From positions 186,001-250,000 of the forward strand of contig NZ_JAGSGB010000002.1 in NCBI RefSeq assembly GCF_020092905.1: 64,000 bases of DNA, given 5' to 3'. Positions 16,929 through 26,299 of this stretch are shown one piece after another (position 1 is the first letter of the stretch; each line of letters opens with the position of its first letter). Position numbers and translations under genes: made by a program. The notes beneath the pieces were generated by a model. That model made no database searches. It worked only from the letters and a program-made list of their open reading frames with translations, and was not told where the DNA came from. Source of the DNA: Pacificimonas aurantium (lineage in GTDB: Bacteria > Pseudomonadota > Alphaproteobacteria > Sphingomonadales > Sphingomonadaceae).

Positions 16929-19243
16929 AAGCCCACTTCCAACCCGATGCCGACGATCCGGGGGTCGCCGACGACAGCGACGTTATAGACTGGGTTCAGA
17001 TACTGAATATAGTCCTCGTCCAGGAGGTTGTTGGCGAAGACGTAGAGCATGGCGTCGCCAAAGTCATAGCCGATCCTGGCATTGACCACCGTCCGCTCGT
17101 CGAGGCGCTGCTGTACCTGGTTTACGCCGGTGGTCGAATATACCGAGCTTCGATAACTGGCGTTGATATTGCCGACGAAATTCCCGCTACGGAAATTTGC
17201 ACCGGCCGCCAGCGTCCAGTCGGGCGCATAAGCAAATTCAGTGTCCGACAAATCGGTAACGGCGCCTTCGTTCGGGTCAACCGTGAACTCGTCGAACTCG
17301 GTCTGAACATGCCCTACCGATGCGTACCAGTCGAAAGATGCGTTCACATGGTGCTGCGCCTCCAGCTCAAAGCCGTAGACATGGGACTCGCCGGCATTGG
17401 CCGTGAATGTGTCGTAGATGCCGCTGGGACCCTGAACCGTAACCTGCTGGTCGGACCAGTCGACGTAGAATGCGTTCGCGAGAATCTGGACGCCGGGAGC
17501 AGGTCGCGCCCGCAAGGACAGCTCGTAGTTCCACGTATATTCCGGGTCGTAACTGTAGGGGGTCGAGGTCTGGACGTTGAAGCTGGTACCACCCGAGCGA
17601 TACCCCCGCTGAACCACGAAAGCGGTCGTCAGGTCATCAGACCAGCTTAGCTCGACACCGAGCTTCGGAAGGAAGGCATCGAAGCTTTCGTCGGTTTCCG
17701 GCAGCGATCCGCTCGCGCTGCTGATCAGTCCCTCGATACCGGCGTTGAGTGCCAGAAAGGCTTGCGCGAAAAGCGGATCCGTACTCGTCGGGTAGGTTCC
17801 TGCAAAGATACCGTCCTGCTCGACGGCGATGCGGCTGTCCTCATGATCGTAGCGGAAGCCCGCAATCACATTGACGCGGTCGGTGAGAGCGAAATTCGCA
17901 TCGGCGAACACCGCATAGGTCTCAACACTGTTCGGCGCATAGCTGACGTAGTCCACCGGAATGACAGGAAGCTGCGCGGTGTAAGCCGACACTATGGTGG
18001 GCGCCAATGCTTCGGCCTGTGCCTGAGGGAAGCCCATGCCCACGAGCCCCGACACCAGCAGGGCTTCGGCGGTTGCGGTCGGCACGGGAACGAGCGAGCG
18101 GCTATCGGTCTGCAGAACCTGATCGCGGTCGTAGTAGAACAAGCCGAATACGCCGTTCAGCCGTTCGCCTTCATAAGTCAGCCTCAACTCTTCGGTCAGC
18201 GTTTCAAACGCACGATCCTGCGACCCGAAGCCGTCGGTCGCGGGCGAGAAATCCGCATCGAACTGATTGTCTTCGACCACGTCATTGTAGGAGGTGATGC
18301 TGGTCAGCGTAAGCTGCGGGCTGATCTCGTAGCTGAGTTCGGCCGTCGCGATGTCGACGTTCGTCTTGCCGGTATTCTCGGTATCGGAGAAATTCCGGCG
18401 GTCATCGTAGATGTCGTCGACGCTCAAATCCGAGTAGCTGTAATAATATGCCCCGTCGCGATCGTAATGTGTGTAGCTGAGCACCGCGTCGAAGCCTGGC
18501 AGGGCTTCGGGTGTCCAGCGCAACTTGCCGCGCAGATTTACCGCCTCCAGTGCATCGGAATATTCGTCTCGGGTGGGATTGTAGATCAGTCCGCGTTCGT
18601 CGCGAAAATCAGCCGAGACGCGAAATGCGAGCTCATCTTCGACCAGGGGGCCCCCGCCCGCCGCAGAGACCTGGAATTCCTCTTCGAGCGTAGCGCGTGC
18701 CTGCGCCCGCCCGCCCCAGTAAAACTGGGGATCGCGCGTGCGGACATGCACCGCTCCGGCAAGCGAGTTCAGGCCTTGTAGCGTAGACTGGGGACCACGG
18801 AAGATCTCGACCTGTTCGACATCCCAAGTGTCGGTCGGCGCTCCATGGAGCGCGGTCGACGGGATCGGCGCGCCGTCGACATACACCGTTGCCAGCGCCG
18901 CGTCGCCGCCGCCGCTGACGCCGCGATTGTCCATGCCCCGGATCGTGAAGCCGTACGAACCATAAGTCTCGGAGACGTTCGCCGTGCGGTTATAGACCTC
19001 CTGCAAGGTCTGAATGTTTCGTACGGCAATCTGCTCTGCTGTCGTGACGGACACACTGGTGACGGTGTCCTGAAGCGTGCGGTCGATCTTCTCGCCGCTA
19101 ACGATGATCGTGCCGGGAAGCTCCTCGGGTGCCTGGGTGGTGCCAGCCGCCCCGGGATCGAGAGCGTCCGACGCCTGAGCCTGTGCGACAGACGGAGTGA
19201 GTGCCAGCAAGCTCGCCGCGGCGAGCAGTGCAGTGTTTTTCAT
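16925..19243 (-). CDS. TonB-dependent receptor, probable ferric-siderophore uptake
   Basis: A 772-residue outer-membrane receptor with a signal peptide (MKNTALLAAASLLALTPSVAQA), a plug domain (GTIIVSGEKIDRTLQDT, then RGMDNRGVSGGG, VEQVEIFRGPQSTLQG) and a beta-barrel that ends in the terminal Phe of GLEVGF. The plug carries the consensus EIFRGPQSTLQG in place of the common GAxSxLYG. A stretch rich in Ala and Leu around residues 400-430 (TATAEALLVSGLVG) looks like an extracellular loop insertion. It heads the operon with the DUF3325/3649-like and PepSY genes, and a candidate Fur-type operator lies 40 bases upstream, so iron import is the best guess. Confidence 0.9.
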   Translation of the reverse strand: MKNTALLAAASLLALTPSVAQAQASDALDPGAAGTTQAPEELPGTIIVSGEKIDRTLQDTVTSVSVTTAEQIAVRNIQTLQEVYNRTANVSETYGSYGFTIRGMDNRGVSGGGDAALATVYVDGAPIPSTALHGAPTDTWDVEQVEIFRGPQSTLQGLNSLAGAVHVRTRDPQFYWGGRAQARATLEEEFQVSAAGGGPLVEDELAFRVSADFRDERGLIYNPTRDEYSDALEAVNLRGKLRWTPEALPGFDAVLSYTHYDRDGAYYYSYSDLSVDDIYDDRRNFSDTENTGKTNVDIATAELSYEISPQLTLTSITSYNDVVEDNQFDADFSPATDGFGSQDRAFETLTEELRLTYEGERLNGVFGLFYYDRDQVLQTDSRSLVPVPTATAEALLVSGLVGMGFPQAQAEALAPTIVSAYTAQLPVIPVDYVSYAPNSVETYAVFADANFALTDRVNVIAGFRYDHEDSRIAVEQDGIFAGTYPTSTDPLFAQAFLALNAGIEGLISSASGSLPETDESFDAFLPKLGVELSWSDDLTTAFVVQRGYRSGGTSFNVQTSTPYSYDPEYTWNYELSLRARPAPGVQILANAFYVDWSDQQVTVQGPSGIYDTFTANAGESHVYGFELEAQHHVNASFDWYASVGHVQTEFDEFTVDPNEGAVTDLSDTEFAYAPDWTLAAGANFRSGNFVGNINASYRSSVYSTTGVNQVQQRLDERTVVNARIGYDFGDAMLYVFANNLLDEDYIQYLNPVYNVAVVGDPRIVGIGLEVGF

Positions 19244-19283
19244 CGAAACCCCCTTTTTCGGGGCGCGCTATTGAAAGCGCTTC

Positions 19284-19298
19284 TGCAAGTCAATCGCA
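19284..19298. promoter_or_regulatory. Candidate Fur-type operator of the iron-uptake operon
   Basis: TGCAAGTCAATCGCA is a 15-bp imperfect palindrome (arms TGC and GCA outside, symmetric A/T positions inside) 41-55 bases upstream of the receptor start. The 7-1-7 layout with TGC...GCA ends is like Fur-family sites I associate with alphaproteobacteria. It is the only such site noticed at this operon. Irr or another regulator is possible. Confidence 0.45.
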
Positions 19299-19475
19299 AT
19301 GCGCGCCTGCAATGCTGTCGAATTTCTCGCTAACCAAGGCGGCACTTCAGCCATCAAGTTCACCGCAATTCCTCGCGGCGAACAGCAGGTTCTCACTCTC
19401 TTCCGACCGAAACATGGCCCTCACAGCGCTATGGACTTCGCTGCCGAACTTGAAGCGCCGACTGCGCGCGCGAGG

Positions 19476-20123
19476 TTATTCGTAGCGCTGCTCGAGCCAT
19501 GGATCGCCGACATTGTGATATCCGCGCTCTTCCCAGAAGCCGGGCTTGTCCTCGGCGGCGAACGTGATCCGCTTCAGCCACTTTGGGCTTTTCCAGAAAT
19601 AATAGCGCGGCACCACCAGTCGCACCGGGCCGCCATGTTCGCGCTCGATCTGTTCGCCGTCATGCGCATGGGCAAGTAGGCAATCTTCGTCGAGGAAGTC
19701 TTCGATGCGCAGATTCGTCGTATAGCCGTCATAAGCGGACAGCAGCACGAAGCGCGCCTCGGGCTTCGGCGTCACCATCTCTGCAAGGTGGCGCGTGGTC
19801 ACCCCGGTCCAGCGATTATCGTAGCGCGACCACTGGGTAACGCAGTGGATGTCCGAGACCATTTCTACCTGCGGTTGCCGCAAGAGGTCGTCCCAGCCCC
19901 AGGCCAGTTCGGTTTCCACCAGGCCGCCCACGCTAAGGCGCCAATCATCCCTGGGAACGTGCGGCTGGATACCGAGGTCTAGTACCGGCCAGTTCTCGAC
20001 CAGGCGCTGCCCAGGTGGCAGACGGTCGACACCATGCTCGGCCGTCTTGCCCGTGAGCAGGCGCCCCGCACGCGCCCAGGCCTTCTTGGTTTCGATAAGC
20101 TTCGTCTTGAGTTCGCCGGTCAT
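19476..20123 (-). CDS. Sulfite-oxidase-like molybdopterin-binding oxidoreductase, cytoplasmic
   Basis: A 215-residue protein consisting only of the oxidoreductase molybdopterin-binding domain. Marks are RLVENWPVLDLG, the DWRLSVGGLVE substrate-domain start, the presumed molybdenum-ligand Cys in DIHCVTQWSRYDNRW, and GPVRLVVPRYYFWKSPKWL. The start at 20123 (MTGELKTK) shows no Tat or Sec signal, unlike MsrP, so it should stay in the cytoplasm. It also lacks the dimerisation domain of full sulfite oxidases. Substrate unknown. It lies 11 bases downstream of a DUF2062 gene on the same strand. Confidence 0.82.
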   Translation of the reverse strand: MTGELKTKLIETKKAWARAGRLLTGKTAEHGVDRLPPGQRLVENWPVLDLGIQPHVPRDDWRLSVGGLVETELAWGWDDLLRQPQVEMVSDIHCVTQWSRYDNRWTGVTTRHLAEMVTPKPEARFVLLSAYDGYTTNLRIEDFLDEDCLLAHAHDGEQIEREHGGPVRLVVPRYYFWKSPKWLKRITFAAEDKPGFWEERGYHNVGDPWLEQRYE

Positions 20124-20134
20124 GAGCGCAGCGA

Positions 20135-20662
20135 TTAGGCCGCCGCGCGGTGACGGGCAAGCCGGGCGCGCCAACGCCGGGCGACCCACCAGCGCCAGGC
20201 GAAATGCACCGCGAGAAAGCCGACGGCAGCCGAGATCGCGGCGAAAAAGACACCGCCCACCAGCATCGGCACCGGCGCGCCGGCGATGATGTCGAGCAGC
20301 TGCTCCTTACCGGGGTGCGGGCGCTCCCTATAGCCAAGCAGCCAGTCGCCGGTCTTCAGCGCGGCGAAATAGATCGGAACCACGGTGAACGGGTTGGAGA
20401 CAGAGGTGAACAACGCTGTCACGGCGAGGTTCGCCCGCGTCGAAACGGCCGTCAGCGCAGCGACGATCAGCTGCAGGCCCATAGGGATCGCGAACCCCAG
20501 GAACAGTCCGAGCGCGACGCCCCGCGCGACCGAATGCCGATTGAAGTGCCAGACGTTCGGGTTGCCGACATAGCGCGAGACAGGACGCAGGAAGCGGTTG
20601 CCCGCGAGATGCTCCCGCGTGGGCACATATCTTTGAATGAAGCGGCCGATATGACCCGCCAT
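20135..20662 (-). CDS. DUF2062 membrane protein
   Basis: A 175-residue protein of the DUF2062 family. It starts with a basic amphipathic stretch (FIQRYVPTREHL), then the family core GNPNVWHFNRHSVARGVALGLFLGFAIPMGLQ with TM1, TM2 (ANLAVTALFTSVSNPFTVVPIYF), and a third hydrophobic segment (VPMLVGGVFFAAISAAVGFLAVHF). The C-terminus is Arg-rich. The role is unknown; family members are conserved in proteobacteria. ATG 20662 is preferred over 20704 because it sits at the usual distance from the core. It lies downstream of smpB with 154 bases between. Confidence 0.82.
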   Translation of the reverse strand: MAGHIGRFIQRYVPTREHLAGNRFLRPVSRYVGNPNVWHFNRHSVARGVALGLFLGFAIPMGLQLIVAALTAVSTRANLAVTALFTSVSNPFTVVPIYFAALKTGDWLLGYRERPHPGKEQLLDIIAGAPVPMLVGGVFFAAISAAVGFLAVHFAWRWWVARRWRARLARHRAAA

Positions 20663-20816
20663 GACCGTCAGCTTTCCAGCTCGAACATGAGACGCCGATA
20701 GCACGTCCCTGCTGACGAAGATGTGAACGATCGAAGAATTTTACCAGTGACCGGCATCACGCAGCTGGCCTGCCCGGCTTCGATATGCGTCAATTTCCGG
20801 CACAAGGCAGCGGCCC

Positions 20817-21287
20817 TCAGCCGCGTTCCCGGAGCAGACGGGCCTGCTGCCGCTTCCAGTCGCGGTCCTTCGCTGCCTGCCGTTTGTCGTGGAGCTGCTT
20901 GCCCTTGGCGAGCGCGATCTCGATCTTTGCCCGTCCGCCATCGTCGAAGTAGAGTTTCAGCGGGACGATAGTCATCCCCTCTCGCTGTACCGCCCCCGCC
21001 AGCTTGTCGATCTGCCGCCTGTGCAGCAGCAATTTGCGCGGCCGCTTCGGATCGTGATTCTGCCGATTGCCAAAGGCGTATTCCGGGATATTCGCGTTGA
21101 CCAGCCATGCCTCGTTCCCGCGTATCTCCGCATAGGATTCGGCGATGGTCGACTTGCCCTCACGCAGGGACTTGACCTCGGTTCCCTGCAGAACGAGCCC
21201 GGCCTCGAAAACATCCTCGAGGCTGTATTCATGGCGCGCCTTGCGGTTCTCCGCGACCAGCCGATACTTGTCCGCCGTCCGTGCCAT
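20817..21287 (-). CDS. smpB: SsrA-binding protein SmpB
   Basis: A 156-residue RNA-binding protein of trans-translation that brings tmRNA to stalled ribosomes. Typical parts are [44 protein letters not shown], the [15 protein letters not shown] element and the basic C-terminal tail with [17 protein letters not shown]. The start ATG 21287 overlaps the dapA stop by one base (TAATG), so it is translated by coupling to dapA. The tmRNA gene itself was not found in the window. Confidence 0.96.
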   Translation of the reverse strand: MARTADKYRLVAENRKARHEYSLEDVFEAGLVLQGTEVKSLREGKSTIAESYAEIRGNEAWLVNANIPEYAFGNRQNHDPKRPRKLLLHRRQIDKLAGAVQREGMTIVPLKLYFDDGGRAKIEIALAKGKQLHDKRQAAKDRDWKRQQARLLRERG

Positions 21288-22177
21288 TATAGCAGGCCCG
21301 TCTCCGCTAGAGCGGTATCGACAATCTCTTTCGCGCGCGGCGAACATTCGACGATCGGCAAGCGTACTGCATCGTCGGCAAGCCGCCCGAGTTTCTTCAT
21401 GGCATATTTGGCCGGTGCCGGGCTGGGATCTGCGAACATGGCAAGGTGCAGCCTGTGCAGGCGATCGTTGAGCGCCCGCGCTTCGTCCCAGCGCCCTTCG
21501 CGGCAATGGCCCATGAATTCGGCGCACAGCGCGGGCGCGACATTGGCAGTGACCGAAATCGCGCCGCAGCCCCCCGCAACCATGATGCCGAGCGTCAGTT
21601 CATCGGCGCCGGAGAGAATGCAGAATTCCTCACCGCAATCGAGGCGCGCCTCGGTTACGCGCGCGACATTGCCGCTGGCATCCTTGATGCCGATCACATT
21701 GGGCAGCTCGGACAGCCGCTTCACGGTATCCGGAGCGATGTCGGCCACGGTACGTCCGGGCACGTTGTAGAGGAAGACGGGAAGCGAGGAGGCCTCCGCC
21801 ACGGAGCGGAAATGCCAGTACATCCCCTCCTGGTTGGGCTTGTTATAGTAGGGCGCAATGACCAGCAGCGCGTCGGCGCCCGCATCCTCCGCCTCGCGCG
21901 CATGCATGCAGGCAGTCAGCGTGTCGTTCGAGCCGGCACCGGCAATGACGGGGACGCGGCCGGCGGCAGCCTTCGCCACGCAGCGGACGACGTCATGATG
22001 CTCCTCGATCGACAGCGTCGGCGATTCGCCGGTCGTGCCGCAGGGCACCAGCCCGGTCGTCCCGGACGCGATCTGCCATTCGACAAGTTCCTCGAGGCAG
22101 TCATAGTCGACCTTGCCGCCCGAAAAGGGAGTCACGAGAGCGGGCATCGACCCGGCGTAGCGCGCGCGGTTTTCCAT
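21287..22177 (-). CDS. dapA: 4-hydroxy-tetrahydrodipicolinate synthase
   Basis: A 296-residue TIM-barrel aldolase that condenses pyruvate with aspartate semialdehyde in the lysine/diaminopimelate pathway. Signatures are [19 protein letters not shown], the catalytic Tyr in FLYNVPGRT and the Schiff-base Lys in VIGIKDASG. The start is ATG 22177; a TTG one codon earlier is less likely. Followed by smpB with a TAATG overlap. Divergent from the lytic transglycosylase slt (81 bases), so the region supplies both cell-wall precursor and remodelling functions. Confidence 0.96.
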   Translation of the reverse strand: MENRARYAGSMPALVTPFSGGKVDYDCLEELVEWQIASGTTGLVPCGTTGESPTLSIEEHHDVVRCVAKAAAGRVPVIAGAGSNDTLTACMHAREAEDAGADALLVIAPYYNKPNQEGMYWHFRSVAEASSLPVFLYNVPGRTVADIAPDTVKRLSELPNVIGIKDASGNVARVTEARLDCGEEFCILSGADELTLGIMVAGGCGAISVTANVAPALCAEFMGHCREGRWDEARALNDRLHRLHLAMFADPSPAPAKYAMKKLGRLADDAVRLPIVECSPRAKEIVDTALAETGLL

Positions 22178-22257
22178 CAAACTTTTCGCCGTTCTGATCG
22201 TTGGTGAGGCATAGTGTTCATACTCGCGTCACCGAAGAGAGTTCAGATATTCCCCCT

Positions 22258-24369
22258 ATGAAGCCCGGAAGCCACCTGTCCAGCCCGAAGACCAAGCAGA
22301 AGACCCCGCCTCGTAGCCAGCGCGCGTCGCGGAAGTCGCTAAGTTCCGGAGCCGCATTGGGAGCGCTGATCGTCTCGGTTCCGGTGGCCGCCATGCTGCT
22401 GACCGATCCGCGGCCGAATACACCCCCTGCCCCCCAGCCCGAAACTGTCGCCGAGGACAGCCCGCCGCAAATTACCGAGTCGGTCCCGGCCCCCACCCCG
22501 CGGGTCCCGACCGCGTTCATCCTCACCGAGTGGGAGCGGCTGTTGAACCCCCAGGCCGACGTCAGGCTGGAAGAGCTGACCAACTTCCTTAGCACCTATC
22601 CGGAGTTCCCGCGCCTCGCCGAGTTGAAAGCACGCGGCGCGGCGCTCGCCCTGGAATCGCCGCCCTCGCAGGCTGTCGCCTTCTTCGACGTCAGCGAGCC
22701 GCTGAGCGCCGAAGCGAAGCTGGTGAACGCGCGGGCGCTGATGGCTGTGGGCCGCCGCGAGGACGGTAGAGCCCTCCTGATCGATGCCTGGCGCTCTTCC
22801 GGATTGGACCAGGAAAGCCAGGCCGAAGTGCTAGCCGACTTCGGCGAGGTGTTTGCAGCCGAAGATCATGCGGAGCGCGCGAACCTGCTTCTGTGGGCGC
22901 AGAAGCGCAGCGCTGCCGAAGCTTTGCTGTCCATCCTGGATCCGGCGGACCGCGCGCTTGCCGAGAGCCGCCTTGCCCTGCAACGCGGAAGCGAGCGTGG
23001 CGGGGATACCGACCGCGCGCGCGCGCTGATCGAGCAGGTCCCGGGATCTCTTCGGCGCCACCCGGGTCTGATCTACGACCAGTATGTATTCGCCCGTTCG
23101 ACCGGCAATTTCGCTTATGCCCGCGAACTGCTTGCCGACACGCGTATCGCGCCCGGCAGCGCGGGCGATGCCGACAAGTGGATGCAGGCCCATCTGCAGG
23201 CTGCGGAGGCGGCGCTGAACGACCGGCAGCCGGACCTCGCCTACCGGATCGCCGCCCACCATGGCGGGCTGTCCTTTGCGGAGCCGCTAATCGAAAACAG
23301 CGCGGATGAGCGCGATACCTTCACCAGCCTGGAATGGCTGGCCGGCTGGATCGCCCTGCATGATCTCGACCGACCCGCCGACGCGCTGCAGCACTTCCGC
23401 AATTTCAAGGACGCCGCGAAGTTCGCGCCGACCCGGGCGCGCGGCCTATACTGGGCAGGACGGTCTGCCGAAGCGGCCGGCAACGCGGCTGCGCGCGGCT
23501 ATTATACCGACGCGGCGCGCTACCCCCTCACCTTCTACGGCCAGCTTGCGCATGAGCGTGCCGGGCTGACCTACGGCATAGCATCGGACGACCTTCCCGC
23601 CGTTTCCGACGAGCTTCGCAGCCGCTTCTACGCCGACCCGCGCGTGGAGGCCGTGCAGATATACGGGAACCAAGGCAATGAGGGCATGCAGCGAGTCTTT
23701 CTGCAGCAACTGGCCGAGACAGCGGATCGCACTACGCTGCGGCTGGTGTCGGAGCTGGCCAATCGCACTGGGAACGAGCGGGTGGCGGTGCGCTCTACCC
23801 GGGGTTCGGACACGACCGGCCCGTCCGAGATCGTTGCCATCAGCTATCCCCGCCTGGAAACGAATGCGGCCACCGAGCAGCAGTGGATTTACGTGCACGG
23901 CATCGCCCGGCAGGAGAGCCAGTTCGAAAGCGATGCGGTCAGCCACGCGGGTGCGCGCGGTCTGCTGCAGCTTATGCCCGCTACGGCGCAGGAACAGGCC
24001 CGGCGCGAGGGAATCGGCTATCGCTATAGCGGCCTGACCGGCGATCCGGACTATAATGTGCGGCTGGGCGCCGCCTATTTCGACGACATGATCGACTATT
24101 GGGACGGCAGCGTCGTCTTGGCCGTGGCGAGCTACAATGCCGGCCCCGGAAATGTGCGGCGCTGGGTTCGCGAGCATGGCGATCCGCGCGACCCTGGAAC
24201 CGATGTGCTCAAGTGGATCGAGGAAATCCCGTTCTACGAGACCAAGACATACGTCCGGAACGTGCTGTCGAACTTCGTCGTGTATGAGCAGCTGGCACCC
24301 GAATATCGCCGGGCCGGGCCCGAAACCGAGCGGCTGACCTGGTATCTCAGCCGCGGAACGCGCGGCTGA
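22258..24369 (+). CDS. Soluble lytic murein transglycosylase (Slt70-type)
   Basis: A 703-residue periplasmic enzyme. A basic N-terminus and one hydrophobic segment (LGALIVSVPVAAMLL, about residues 36-50) export or anchor it. The Pro-rich linker is followed by a superhelical alpha domain (about 90-520) and a C-terminal SLT domain: catalytic Glu553 in ARQESQF, GARGLLQLMPATAQ, YNVRLGAAYFDDM and AVASYNAGPGNVRRW. It cleaves the glycan strand with formation of 1,6-anhydromuramic acid. ATG 22258 gives the signal segment at a normal position; the upstream TTG reading adds only unsupported residues. Confidence 0.93.
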   Translation: MKPGSHLSSPKTKQKTPPRSQRASRKSLSSGAALGALIVSVPVAAMLLTDPRPNTPPAPQPETVAEDSPPQITESVPAPTPRVPTAFILTEWERLLNPQADVRLEELTNFLSTYPEFPRLAELKARGAALALESPPSQAVAFFDVSEPLSAEAKLVNARALMAVGRREDGRALLIDAWRSSGLDQESQAEVLADFGEVFAAEDHAERANLLLWAQKRSAAEALLSILDPADRALAESRLALQRGSERGGDTDRARALIEQVPGSLRRHPGLIYDQYVFARSTGNFAYARELLADTRIAPGSAGDADKWMQAHLQAAEAALNDRQPDLAYRIAAHHGGLSFAEPLIENSADERDTFTSLEWLAGWIALHDLDRPADALQHFRNFKDAAKFAPTRARGLYWAGRSAEAAGNAAARGYYTDAARYPLTFYGQLAHERAGLTYGIASDDLPAVSDELRSRFYADPRVEAVQIYGNQGNEGMQRVFLQQLAETADRTTLRLVSELANRTGNERVAVRSTRGSDTTGPSEIVAISYPRLETNAATEQQWIYVHGIARQESQFESDAVSHAGARGLLQLMPATAQEQARREGIGYRYSGLTGDPDYNVRLGAAYFDDMIDYWDGSVVLAVASYNAGPGNVRRWVREHGDPRDPGTDVLKWIEEIPFYETKTYVRNVLSNFVVYEQLAPEYRRAGPETERLTWYLSRGTRG

Positions 24370-24391
24370 GACCCTCCCGGCTGATCCCGGC

Positions 24392-26206
24392 CTAGCGTTC
24401 CTCGACCAGCTTTTCGCCCGCCTTCGGTGCAACCTTCGGCTTCGGCAGGTTGAGCTTCAGGTGGAGCTCTTTCAACTGCCGTTCCGAAACCGGCGACGGC
24501 GCGTTCATCATCAGATCCTCGGCGCGCTGGTTCATCGGGAACAGCACCACCTCGCGAATGTTCGGTTCGTCGGCGAGCAGCATCACGATCCGGTCGACAC
24601 CGGGCGCGGAACCGCCATGCGGCGGTGCCCCGTACTGGAACGCACCGATCATGCCGGCGAAGTCGCGGTCGACATCTTCCTTCGAATAGCCGGCGATTTC
24701 GAACGCCTTGTACATGATGTCCGGGCGGTGGTTCCGGATTGCGCCGGAGGAAAGTTCGACGCCGTTGCAGACGATGTCATACTGCCAGGCGAGGATGTCG
24801 AGAGGGTCCTTCGTCTCCAGCGCTTCCATCTCGCCTTGGGGCATCGAGAATGGGTTATGGGAGAAGATGACCTCGCCGGTATCCTCATCCTTTTCATACA
24901 TCGGAAAGTCGACGATCCAGCAGAATTTGAACTCCTCGTCGGTGATCAGGTCTAGCTGTTCGCCGACGCGCGTCCGCGCAGCACCCGCAAGTTTGGCCGC
25001 CTCGCTCTCCTTCCCGGCCGCGAAGAAGACGCCGTCATTCTCGCCGAGGCCCAGTTCCTCGATCAGCTTTGCGGTTTTCTCCTCGCCATGGTTCTTGGCG
25101 ATCGGTCCGCCCGGCACGCCGTCCTTGATGTTGATGTAGCCCAGACCCGCATAGCCCTCGCCGCGCGCCCACTCGTTCATATCATCGAAGAATTTGCGGC
25201 TCTTCTCACCCGCTTTGGGCGCCGGCACGGCACGCACGACATTACCTGACGATACGAGCTTCGCGAAGAGGCCGAAGCCGCTTCCTTCGAAATGCGAGGT
25301 CACGTCGCTGATCTCGATGGGATTGCGCAGGTCGGGCTTGTCGGACCCGTATTTGAGCATCGCCTCGGCAAAGGGAATGCGCGGGAACGGCGCCGGAGTG
25401 ACCTTCTTGTCGGAAAACTCGTTGAAAATGCCCTCGAGAACCGGTTCGATAGCGTTGAAAACATCGTCCTGCGTGACGAAGCTCATCTCGAAATCGAGTT
25501 GGTAGAATTCGCCGGGACTGCGATCAGCGCGCGCGTCCTCGTCGCGGAAACAAGGCGCAATCTGGAAATAGCGGTCGAAGCCGGCGACCATAAGCAGCTG
25601 CTTGAACATCTGCGGCGCCTGGGGGAGCGCGTAGAACTTGCCGGGATGAACGCGGCTGGGAACGAGATAGTCGCGCGCACCTTCGGGCGACGACGCAGTC
25701 AGGATCGGCGTCTGGAATTCCGTGAAGCCCTGCTCGATCATGCGGCGCCGGATCGATGCGATGACGTTCGAGCGCAGCATCATGTTCGCGTGCATCTTTT
25801 CCCGGCGCAGGTCGAGGTAGCGGTGCTTCAGGCGGATATCCTCGGGATATTCGGCATCGCCGAAGACCGGCATCGGCAATTCGGCGGCACTGGACTGCAC
25901 AGCCACCTGCTCGGCCTGGACCTCGACTTCACCGGTCGGGAGGTCCTCGTTCACCGTCTCCGCAGAGCGCGCCACGACCTTCCCGGTCACGGTGACCACG
26001 CTTTCCACCCGCAGACGGTCGAGAGCGGAGAAGGCATCTTCGCCCTCTTCCGAGACGATCTGGGTGATGCCGTAATGATCGCGCAGGTCGACGAACAACA
26101 GGCCGCCATGATCGCGCTTGCGATGCACCCAGCCCGAAAGCCGGACGGTTTCGCCGACATCTTCTTTCCGAAGGGCGGCGCAAGTGTGCGAACGAAACGG
26201 GTGCAT
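24392..26206 (-). CDS. aspS: Aspartyl-tRNA synthetase, probably non-discriminating
   Basis: A 604-residue bacterial-type class II synthetase: N-terminal OB fold ([26 protein letters not shown]), motif 2 region ([26 protein letters not shown]), an inserted GAD domain, and motif 3 ([19 protein letters not shown]). In the anticodon-binding fold the residue after RD is His, as in the non-discriminating enzyme of Pseudomonas aeruginosa, not Leu as in E. coli. This suggests it charges both tRNA-Asp and tRNA-Asn, with GatCAB completing Asn-tRNA. ATG 26206 gives the normal N-terminus. Divergent from rnd. Confidence 0.95.
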   Translation of the reverse strand: MHPFRSHTCAALRKEDVGETVRLSGWVHRKRDHGGLLFVDLRDHYGITQIVSEEGEDAFSALDRLRVESVVTVTGKVVARSAETVNEDLPTGEVEVQAEQVAVQSSAAELPMPVFGDAEYPEDIRLKHRYLDLRREKMHANMMLRSNVIASIRRRMIEQGFTEFQTPILTASSPEGARDYLVPSRVHPGKFYALPQAPQMFKQLLMVAGFDRYFQIAPCFRDEDARADRSPGEFYQLDFEMSFVTQDDVFNAIEPVLEGIFNEFSDKKVTPAPFPRIPFAEAMLKYGSDKPDLRNPIEISDVTSHFEGSGFGLFAKLVSSGNVVRAVPAPKAGEKSRKFFDDMNEWARGEGYAGLGYINIKDGVPGGPIAKNHGEEKTAKLIEELGLGENDGVFFAAGKESEAAKLAGAARTRVGEQLDLITDEEFKFCWIVDFPMYEKDEDTGEVIFSHNPFSMPQGEMEALETKDPLDILAWQYDIVCNGVELSSGAIRNHRPDIMYKAFEIAGYSKEDVDRDFAGMIGAFQYGAPPHGGSAPGVDRIVMLLADEPNIREVVLFPMNQRAEDLMMNAPSPVSERQLKELHLKLNLPKPKVAPKAGEKLVEER

Positions 26207-26299
26207 GGAAGAACCACTCCAATCAAAAACTGCAGCAGGCAGGCTGGTCACATGAGGCGCGCGCTGGAATCGCGATCCGCGCGGCCCTAAGAGGCGTCG

